Positions 6,606 to 12,879 of a stretch of 14,049 nucleotides of DNA are shown piece by piece. Each line of letters starts with the position of its first letter. The first letter of the stretch is position 1. Below the pieces are notes generated by a model. It did no database searches. It had not been told where the DNA came from and was given only the letters and a program-made list of their open reading frames with translations. This DNA comes from Nitrospinae bacterium CG11_big_fil_rev_8_21_14_0_20_56_8 (GTDB lineage Bacteria; Nitrospinota; Nitrospinia; Nitrospinales; VA-1): positions 1 to 14,049 of the forward strand of contig PCWF01000032.1 of assembly GCA_002796165.1 (NCBI GenBank), read 5' to 3'. The position numbers and the translations under genes were made by a program.

Positions 6606-8423
6606 TTAGATGGATTTCAGTTCCTTTGCCAGTTCGGGGGTGATGCCGGGGATGCTTTGCAATTCTTCCAGCGGGGCCTTGCGGATGTTGTCCAGGCTCC
6701 CGAATTTTTTGAGGAGCTGAACGCGCCGTTTCTTGCCGATGCCGCGGATGGATTCCAACGGGGAGCGCAGGGTGTTTTTCTGCCGCAGTTGGCGGTGGAA
6801 CCCGATGGCGAACCGGTGCGACTCGTCGCGGATGCGTTGAAGCAGAAACCGCGAAGGGGAATTCTCGCGGAACAGGACGGGATCCTTGTGTCCCGGCAGG
6901 TACACTTCGTCGGTTTCGGCCTTGTTGCGGTGCGGGCCCTTGGCGATGCAGGCCACGTCCACCCGCCCGGCGACGCCGACTTCTTCAAGAATTTTCATTG
7001 CGGTGTTCAGGTGCCCGCGTCCGCCGTCCACGAGTACGAGGCCGGGCAGTTCCGCCCCTTCGCGCAGGAGCCGGTGATAGCGCCGCCCCAGCACCTCGCG
7101 CAACATGGCGTAGTCGTCGATTCCCTTCACGCCCCCCACCTTGTACTTGCGGTACTTCGCCTTGTCGGGGACGCCGTTGTGGAAGTAAACCATCGATCCC
7201 ACGGCATTCTCGCCGGAGATGTTGGAGATGTCGAATCCTTCGATGACTCCGGGGAAATTGCGGAGTTGAAGGGTTTCCTGTAATTCTTCCAGCATGCGCG
7301 TGGCTACGTCTCCCTGGTCCATTTCGGTGCGCATGGCGAAGCGGGCGTTTTCCTCGGCCATGGTCACGAGGTTGCGCTTCTTGCCCCGGGCGGGCACCTC
7401 CACCCGCACCCGGTTGCCTCTTTTCGCGGACAGCCAGGCGGCAATCACCTCGCTGTCTTCCAGTGGGTGGGGGAGGAGAATCTCGGCCGGAAGGATAACC
7501 TCCCCGGCGTAATACTGTTTGAGGAAGGACGCCAGGGTCTCCTCCGACTCCATGTCGTTCTGGGATTTCATGCGGAAGATTTTCTCTCCCACCATTTTTC
7601 CGCCGCGGACGACCAGCACCTGCACCATGGCCGTGCCGCGCTCCTGGCAGTAGCCGATCACGTCCTGGTCCTCCATCGAGGTGGAGATGATCTTCTGCTT
7701 GTCGAGCACGGTGCGCACGGCGGCGATCTTGTCGCGAAGCGCGGCCGCTTCCTCATAGCGCAGGTCCTCGGAGGCCTTGCGCATTTTTTCCTTCAGGCTG
7801 TCGATCAATTCGGTGTTCCGGCCCTTGAGGAACAGGATCACGTCGTTGACCACGCGGGAATATTCCTCGGGAGTGACGAACCCGGCGCAGGGGGCCAGGC
7901 ACCGGCCCATCTGGTGGTTCAGGCAGGGTCGGCGCACGGGAACTCCCTCCAGCCGGTCGTGGCTCTGCCGCAGAGGGAAAATCCGGTAAATGAGCCGGAT
8001 GGTTTCCCGGACCTCCTTGACCATCGTGTACGGTCCGAAGTAGGTACTGCCGTCTTTTTTGACCCGCCGCACCACTTCCAGCCGCGGGAAGGGTTCGGTG
8101 GTGGTCAGCCGCAGGTAGGGGTAGTGCTTGTCGTCTTTAAGGAGAACGTTGTACCGGGGCTGGTGTTTCTTGATGAAATTGCTCTCGAGGATGAGCGCCT
8201 CGGTTTCCGACGCGGTGGTCAGGAACTTGATGTCGGCCACCTTGCCGATGAACACCCGCGTGCGGGGCGCCAGGTTGCGCGCATTCTGGAAGTAGGACCG
8301 CACCCGGTTGTGGAGCACCTTGGCCTTGCCGATATAAAGGATTTCCCCCCTCCCGTCCTTCATGATATAAATTCCGGGAAGCTTGGGAATCTTCTCCAAA
8401 ATGCCAGCCAATTCGTTATTCAT
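6606..8423 (-). CDS. uvrC: UvrABC excinuclease subunit C
   Basis: UvrC makes both incisions beside damaged DNA in nucleotide excision repair, acting with UvrB. The 605-residue product is full length. The GIY-YIG nuclease comes first (PGIYIMKD at 16-23, YIGKAK at 30-35, R40, E80) for the 3' cut. A UVR motif that contacts UvrB follows at about 203-240. The RNase H-like nuclease for the 5' cut has FDISNISG (397-404), LVDGGRGHL (464-472) and RDESHRFAI (532-540). Tandem helix-hairpin-helix motifs close the protein (about 555-605). In the cysteine region, C167, C175 and C179 are present, but the position aligned with the first cluster cysteine of E. coli (C154) is serine S154. The start codon is complementary to 8421-8423; the gene is convergent with the preceding pair and divergent from the ABC transporter. 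Confidence 0.98.
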   Translation of the reverse strand: MNNELAGILEKIPKLPGIYIMKDGRGEILYIGKAKVLHNRVRSYFQNARNLAPRTRVFIGKVADIKFLTTASETEALILESNFIKKHQPRYNVLLKDDKHYPYLRLTTTEPFPRLEVVRRVKKDGSTYFGPYTMVKEVRETIRLIYRIFPLRQSHDRLEGVPVRRPCLNHQMGRCLAPCAGFVTPEEYSRVVNDVILFLKGRNTELIDSLKEKMRKASEDLRYEEAAALRDKIAAVRTVLDKQKIISTSMEDQDVIGYCQERGTAMVQVLVVRGGKMVGEKIFRMKSQNDMESEETLASFLKQYYAGEVILPAEILLPHPLEDSEVIAAWLSAKRGNRVRVEVPARGKKRNLVTMAEENARFAMRTEMDQGDVATRMLEELQETLQLRNFPGVIEGFDISNISGENAVGSMVYFHNGVPDKAKYRKYKVGGVKGIDDYAMLREVLGRRYHRLLREGAELPGLVLVDGGRGHLNTAMKILEEVGVAGRVDVACIAKGPHRNKAETDEVYLPGHKDPVLFRENSPSRFLLQRIRDESHRFAIGFHRQLRQKNTLRSPLESIRGIGKKRRVQLLKKFGSLDNIRKAPLEELQSIPGITPELAKELKSI

Positions 8424-8478
8424 GGGCGTTCAAAAGGTCCGATCATCGGCGCGGGACGGATGGGTCTTGTTTTTTTCT

Positions 8479-8484
8479 ATTATA
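8479..8484 (-). promoter_or_regulatory. uvrC promoter -10 (TATAAT)
   Basis: Read on the minus strand, a perfect TATAAT (8484 down to 8479) lies 55 bases before the uvrC start. The best -35, TTGGCA (8509-8504), is 19 bases away; shifting to TGGCAA gives 18. Spacing is slightly long, but the consensus -10 in the only AT-rich stretch of this divergent gap makes it a good candidate. Confidence 0.6.
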
Positions 8485-8502
8485 AGAGATCGTTTATCCC
8501 GG

Positions 8503-10026
8503 TTGCCAATTCATTCCCGCCGGGGACAAATTCCTCACGGTAACCGGGCCCGGTGGGTTGGGGTTTCCGCCGGAATGCTCCTTCTCGCTGTAGGGGGATC
8601 GGTTGTGTCTTTGCCCCCGGTTTCGGCCGCCGAGGTTGAGGCGGGGCTCCTGCGCTGGGGCTCGGATGCGGAAGGGGGAGCGCCCTACGTCTTCCCCGAT
8701 CCGGAGCGGCCGGGGCGTTTGATCGGGTTCGAGGTGGACCTCGCCGAGGCGCTGGCCCGCGAAATGGGTTTATCGGCGCGGCAGGTGCAGGTGGACTGGT
8801 CGTCGCTCATCCCCGGCCTGGACCGGGGCGACTACGATATCGCGCTTAACGGGATCGAGTGGACCGCCGGGCGCAACCGGGCCTCGGAACTTTCTTTTCC
8901 TTATTTCATCTTCGCCCAGCAGTTGGTGGTGCGCGCGGACGACGCCTCCATTCAATCCTTCGCCGACGTGCAGGGGAAACGGGTGGCCACGCTGGGGGCC
9001 ACCGCCGCGCACCAGATCCTGCGCGAAACGCCGGGGGTGGATCCGGTGATTTATCAGGGGCAGGTGGAACCTTACCGCGACCTCAAGCTGGGCCGGGTCG
9101 ATGCGGTGCTTCTTGACACGCCGATCGCGGAATTTTACGCGAAGCCCGATCCCGCCCTGCGGTACGCGGGGCCCTCCTTCGCGGCGGGCACCTACGTGAT
9201 CGCGGTGAAAAAGAGTAACACCGGGCTTTTGACCCGGGTCAACCGGGGCCTCGACGCGCTTCTCCGCTCGGGGAAATTGCAGGAGATCTACATGCGCTGG
9301 GGTTTGTGGAACGAGTCCCAGGCGCGGCTGATGGACCGGGCGCCGCCACAAGCCGCCGTCGCGCGTGCCGCCAACGATTCCGGTCTTCTGCGCTACCTGC
9401 CCCTCCTGATGAAGGGGGCGGGCATGACGGTGGCGCTCTCGGTCATCGCCATGGCCCTGGCGATCGTGGCGGGGCTGGCCCTTTGCCTGCTGAGGCTCGG
9501 CGGCAACCCGGTTCTGAAACCCCTGGCGGTGGGTTACATCGAGGTGATGCGGGGTACGCCGCTCCTGTTGCAACTGTACGTCATTTATTACGGGCTCCCC
9601 AATATCGGCATCAATCTCGATGCGTTTTCCGCGGCGGTCCTGGGGCTGGGACTGAATTATGCCGCATACGAAGCCGAAATCTACCGGGCGGGAATCAACT
9701 CGATTCCCCGCGGCCAGACCGAGGCGGCGCTCTCCCTCGGGATGACCCCGGCCATGATTTATCGCCGCGTCCTTATTCCGCAGGCGGTGCGGGTGACTCT
9801 GCCGCCGGTCACGAACGATTTTATTTCCCTGTTCAAAGATTCGTCGCTCGTGTCCATCATCGCTTTGGTGGAGTTGACGAAGACCTACAACATGCTGGCG
9901 GTTTCCTCCATGCGCTTCCTGGAGCTGGGGGTGCTGACCGGGATCCTTTATCTTTGCATGTCGTTCCCGCTGTCGATCCTTTCCACGCGGTTGGAGCGGC
10001 GTCTGCACCTGGCGGCGGCACGATGA
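8503..10026 (+). CDS. Polar amino acid ABC transporter: binding protein fused to permease
   Basis: One polypeptide joins two normally separate importer parts. With a TTG start at 8503 it has 507 residues: a basic leader (SRRGQ...RAR), a hydrophobic core and a VSA-A cleavage site near residue 42, then a family 3 solute-binding domain (about 44-280; GFEVDLAEALA and a YDIALNGIEWTAGR stretch typical of amino acid binders). Next comes a HisM/GlnP-type permease (about 295-500) with RGTPLLLQLY (350-359) and the EAA loop EAALSLGMTPAMIYRR (407-422) that docks on the ATPase. The open frame extends upstream to about 8383, overlapping uvrC. ATG 8401 and 8422 are alternatives, while ATG 8575 would remove the basic part of the signal peptide. 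None has a strong ribosome binding site, so the start is uncertain. The fused domain should tether the receptor to the membrane. The exact amino acid is not readable. Confidence 0.92.
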   Translation: MPIHSRRGQIPHGNRARWVGVSAGMLLLAVGGSVVSLPPVSAAEVEAGLLRWGSDAEGGAPYVFPDPERPGRLIGFEVDLAEALAREMGLSARQVQVDWSSLIPGLDRGDYDIALNGIEWTAGRNRASELSFPYFIFAQQLVVRADDASIQSFADVQGKRVATLGATAAHQILRETPGVDPVIYQGQVEPYRDLKLGRVDAVLLDTPIAEFYAKPDPALRYAGPSFAAGTYVIAVKKSNTGLLTRVNRGLDALLRSGKLQEIYMRWGLWNESQARLMDRAPPQAAVARAANDSGLLRYLPLLMKGAGMTVALSVIAMALAIVAGLALCLLRLGGNPVLKPLAVGYIEVMRGTPLLLQLYVIYYGLPNIGINLDAFSAAVLGLGLNYAAYEAEIYRAGINSIPRGQTEAALSLGMTPAMIYRRVLIPQAVRVTLPPVTNDFISLFKDSSLVSIIALVELTKTYNMLAVSSMRFLELGVLTGILYLCMSFPLSILSTRLERRLHLAAAR

Positions 10027-10778
10027 TCCGCGTCGAGTCCCTGCAGAAGCGGTTCGGCGAAAAAACCGTGCTTTCCGACCTCAGCCTGGAGGTGAAGCGC
10101 GGCGAGGTGCTGGTGATCATCGGGCCATCGGGAAGCGGCAAAAGTTCCCTTCTGCGGTGCATCGGCGGGTTGGAACCGTTCCAGGGGGGAACCATCGCGG
10201 TGGGAGAGGCCCGCGTGAGCGGCGCGGAATGGGCGCACCAATCGCGCGGGGAACGCGAACACCTGCGCCAGCTCCGCATCCGGGTGGGGATGGTGTTCCA
10301 GCAATTCAACCTGTTTCCTCACATGACGGTGCTGGGCAACATCATGGAGGGACCGATCCAGGTTCTGCAACTGCCACGGAGCGAGGCGGAACGGCGGGCG
10401 CTGGAAATGCTCGGCAAGGTGAACCTGACCGGTTTCACCGGGCGGCGGCCCGCTTCCCTTTCGGGCGGGGAACAGCAGAGGGTGGCCATCGCCCGCGCCC
10501 TGGCCATGCAACCGGAATGCGTCCTTTTCGACGAGCCGACCTCGGCGCTCGACCCGGAGACGGTCGGCGACGTGCTGGCCGTGATGCGGTCCCTCGCCCG
10601 GGAGGGGATGACCATGCTGGTGGCCACGCACGAGATGTCCTTCGCCCGCGAGGTGGCCGACCGCATCCTGATGGTGGACGGCGGACGCATCATCGAATCG
10701 GCGCCCCCGGCGGAGATGTTTGCCAATCCGAAACACGAGCGGACACAGCTTTTTCTGCGCCGGATACTTGCGCGCTAG
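10023..10778 (+). CDS. Polar amino acid ABC transporter ATP-binding protein (GlnQ/ArtP type)
   Basis: This 251-residue ATPase powers the importer encoded just before it. It carries Walker A GPSGSGKS (34-41), the Q-loop in VFQQFNLFPHMTV (91-103), signature LSGGEQQRVAIARAL (146-160), Walker B VLFDEPTSALD (167-177) and the switch histidine in ATHEM (201-205, H203). The FQQFNLFPHMTVLGN stretch is typical of amino acid importers. The start ATG 10023 overlaps the permease stop as ATGA. The same frame stays open upstream to 9306, but that part is the permease gene read out of frame and is not protein. Between the Walker A and Q-loop regions there is a slightly long polar insert (about 64-82, GEARVSGAEWAHQSRGERE), which related ATPases also carry in variable length. 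Confidence 0.97.
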   Translation: MIRVESLQKRFGEKTVLSDLSLEVKRGEVLVIIGPSGSGKSSLLRCIGGLEPFQGGTIAVGEARVSGAEWAHQSRGEREHLRQLRIRVGMVFQQFNLFPHMTVLGNIMEGPIQVLQLPRSEAERRALEMLGKVNLTGFTGRRPASLSGGEQQRVAIARALAMQPECVLFDEPTSALDPETVGDVLAVMRSLAREGMTMLVATHEMSFAREVADRILMVDGGRIIESAPPAEMFANPKHERTQLFLRRILAR

Positions 10779-10780
10779 GG

Positions 10781-10807
10781 TTGCAAATGCCGATAAGCTG
10801 GTAAAAT
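10781..10807 (+). promoter_or_regulatory. Candidate promoter for the exported-protein gene
   Basis: An extended -10, TGGTAAAAT (10799-10807), is preceded by TTGCAA (10781-10786) with a 15-base spacer. The short spacer is offset by the TGN extension. It lies 55 bases before the preferred start codon and directly after the ATPase gene. It also argues against a start at ATG 10806, which would fall inside the -10. Confidence 0.5.
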
Positions 10808-10862
10808 GGATGTCCATGCCCTGTCACTCGTGCCGCAACGTATTTTTATCAGGTGTTTCCTT

Positions 10863-11585
10863 ATGAAGCCAAGGATGTGGACCCTTGCCGTCCTGGTCCT
10901 GCTGACGATGGGAGCCGCGGGCAGAGTATCCGCGGCGCCCGGGGACTTGCACCCGGACGCACGCTGGATTGCAGAAGGGCAGGCGCTTCTTGCGCGGGAG
11001 GCGGTTTATCTTCAAAAGCGGATCGCCGGTGACCTGGAAGGGATTTATGCCTTTCAGCATCCCGAATACCGGAAGAGAATCACCTTTGATGAATTCCGCT
11101 TCTACGATGGGCGGGTTGTGTTCAATTTCCGCGAACTGGCCCGGGAGCACATCAGCGGGGCCCAGCCCCCGTCCCTGGAAGAGGTCCGCCGACAGGGGCA
11201 CAGGACGGATCCGTTGGGATTTCCCGCGCCGGTGATCTACAAATGGTTTCCCCACAACCTGTTCACGTTGCAAAAGCATTTTGTGGAATCGGTTTCCATC
11301 AGCGCGGACGGGAAGCATGCCATGGTGACGTTGAAACTGGAGGGCAAGGAAAAACTACCGCCTTTTCTCCGGTTTCCCATCCTATTTGACACCACGCGAA
11401 AATATGCGGACTATTGGGAGAAAGTAAATGGGCGGTGGTATATCACCCTCCTCGCCGATGCGGCAAGGCTGAGCGGTAACACGGTGGAATACCTGATCCC
11501 CAACGGCAACGCCGCGTGGCAGACGCTGGAATGGATCGAAATCGATCCCCGGCAACTGGAATCCGAGGCCCCGGGGCAACCCTGA
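10863..11585 (+). CDS. Exported protein of unknown function, NTF2-like character
   Basis: I do not recognise a named family. The 240-residue precursor begins MKPRMW, followed by a hydrophobic core and a VSA-AP signal cleavage site at about residue 24, so the mature protein is periplasmic or secreted. The mature part opens with a helical segment (about 37-70: LLAREAVYLQKRIAGDLEGIY, then a conserved-looking HPEYRKRITFDEF). Later strands end in YADYWEKVNGRWYI (181-194). A helix with a 'GDxExIYxFxxPxYR' pattern plus a late 'WxKVxGRWYI' strand is common in NTF2/SnoaL-like folds; this is inference from pattern only. ATG 10863 is preferred over 10806 because AGGTG (10851-10855) precedes it at 7 bases, it begins a proper signal peptide, and the earlier codon overlaps the promoter. 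The aminotransferase gene follows after 68 bases, possibly in one operon. Confidence 0.85.
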   Translation: MKPRMWTLAVLVLLTMGAAGRVSAAPGDLHPDARWIAEGQALLAREAVYLQKRIAGDLEGIYAFQHPEYRKRITFDEFRFYDGRVVFNFRELAREHISGAQPPSLEEVRRQGHRTDPLGFPAPVIYKWFPHNLFTLQKHFVESVSISADGKHAMVTLKLEGKEKLPPFLRFPILFDTTRKYADYWEKVNGRWYITLLADAARLSGNTVEYLIPNGNAAWQTLEWIEIDPRQLESEAPGQP

Positions 11586-11653
11586 GAATCATGGAACGGG
11601 GGACGGACCCTTTCGTCTCTTTTCATCAGAGTACTTATCATTCAAAGGAACCT

Positions 11654-12811
11654 ATGTCCATTGACCTGCCGTTTCACCGTGCCTGGCTTGACGATGACGA
11701 GATCAATGAAGTGGTGGATACCCTGAAGTCCGGGTGGATGACCACCGGGCCCAAGGCCCGGCAGTTTGAAGAAGATTTCCAGAACTACATCGGATGCCGC
11801 CACGCCATCGCCCTCAACTCGTGCACGGCGGGACTACACCTGGCGGTGGCCGTCTCCCGGTTCAACGAAGGGGACGAGATCATCACCACTCCCATGACCT
11901 TTCCCGCAACCTCGAACGTACTGGTGCATGAGCGGCTGGAACCGGTGTTCGTGGACATCGAGCCGGGAACGCTCAATCTCGACGCGAGCCGGATCGAGGC
12001 GAAGATCACCTCCCGCACGCGGGGAATTCTTCCCGTTCACTTCGGCGGGCACCCGTGCGACATGGATGCGATCGAAGACATCGCGGCGCGGCACCGCCTG
12101 GCGATCATCGAAGACGCCGCCCACGCCATCGAGAGCCGGTACAAGGAACGGAAGGTGGGGGACAGGCACCTCACCGCCTTCAGTTTCTACGCGAACAAAA
12201 ATATCACCACCGGGGAAGGGGGCATGTTGACCACCAACGACGACGACATTGCCGACACCGTGCGCGTTCTGCGTCTGCACGGGTTGAGCCGGGACGCCTG
12301 GAATCGGTTCGGCAATGCGGGGTATTCGCATTGGGAACTGGAGATGCCCGGTTTCAAGTACAACATGGCCGACATCAATGCCGCCCTGGGCATTCACCAA
12401 TTGAAAAAAGTGGAGCGGTTCCTTGAGATCCGGAAACTGCACGCCGAGCGGTACGATGCCGCGTTCGGGGACGTCGAGGAACTCGAACGAATGCAGACCC
12501 GCGAATACGCCACGACCCACGCACACTACATCTACCCCGTTGCCCTGCGGCTGGAGCGGTTGAAGGTGACGCGCGACGAATTTTTGAACGCGGTTCAGGA
12601 GACGGGGATCGGCGTGGCCGTGCATTACATCGGCCTCCATCTGCAACCGTTTTACCGGAAAACCTATGCTCTGGAACCGGGGGATTATCCCGTGGCCACC
12701 GACTATTCCCAACGCCTGTTGTCCCTGCCCCTTTATCCTAAAATGACCGAGGCCGACGTGGACCGGGTCGCGGGCACCGTCCGGGACCTGGTGGCGCGGT
12801 TCCGGCGATGA
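11654..12811 (+). CDS. DegT/DnrJ/EryC1/StrS family aminotransferase (ArnB/PseC-like)
   Basis: This PLP enzyme family transfers an amino group to a keto sugar, usually nucleotide-linked, for surface glycans. The 385-residue product is normal length. Motifs: LKSGWMTTGPK (24-34), NSCTAGLHLAV (56-66), IIEDAAHA (151-158; D154 should contact the cofactor nitrogen) and FSFYANKNITTGEGGML (176-192), in which K182 is the expected PLP Schiff-base lysine. These are followed by LRLHGLSRDAW and the NMADINAALG region. The KNITTGEGG and SRDAW stretches favour the ArnB/PseC branch, but the substrate is not determinable. AAAGGA lies at 11644-11649 ahead of ATG 11654. The open frame extends to 11516 inside the upstream gene; that extension has no family character. 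No other sugar genes are visible, although a cluster could follow beyond the window. Confidence 0.95.
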   Translation: MSIDLPFHRAWLDDDEINEVVDTLKSGWMTTGPKARQFEEDFQNYIGCRHAIALNSCTAGLHLAVAVSRFNEGDEIITTPMTFPATSNVLVHERLEPVFVDIEPGTLNLDASRIEAKITSRTRGILPVHFGGHPCDMDAIEDIAARHRLAIIEDAAHAIESRYKERKVGDRHLTAFSFYANKNITTGEGGMLTTNDDDIADTVRVLRLHGLSRDAWNRFGNAGYSHWELEMPGFKYNMADINAALGIHQLKKVERFLEIRKLHAERYDAAFGDVEELERMQTREYATTHAHYIYPVALRLERLKVTRDEFLNAVQETGIGVAVHYIGLHLQPFYRKTYALEPGDYPVATDYSQRLLSLPLYPKMTEADVDRVAGTVRDLVARFRR

Positions 12812-12831
12812 CCGAACCTTTCGAATCCCAG

Positions 12832-12837
12832 TAAAAT
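12832..12837 (+). promoter_or_regulatory. Candidate -10 element for the TPR gene
   Basis: TAAAAT lies 42 bases before the TPR start codon, just after the aminotransferase stop. A poor -35 match (ATGACC, 12808-12813) is 18 bases upstream. Support is mainly that the same hexamer recurs before other genes in this window. Confidence 0.35.
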
Positions 12838-12879
12838 ACCCAGACGGCCTGAAACTCTTTACCCCCGGAACTATCGTTC

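Noticed and set aside
7467..8543. A 358-codon plus-strand open frame opposite uvrC
   Set aside because: uvrC is certain on the minus strand, and this frame shows no recognisable motifs.
8770..10008. A 412-codon minus-strand open frame opposite the fused ABC transporter
   Set aside because: The plus-strand binding protein and permease motifs explain the region. The minus product is rich in His, Gln, Arg and Gly with no domains.
9306..10022. An N-terminal extension of the ABC ATPase frame making a 490-residue protein
   Set aside because: This stretch is the permease gene read in another frame. ATPase homology begins at ATG 10023, with the usual ATGA overlap.
11516..11653. A 46-codon N-terminal extension of the aminotransferase
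   Set aside because: It overlaps the exported-protein gene and lacks family similarity. ATG 11654 has a good ribosome binding site and begins with the family-typical N-terminus.
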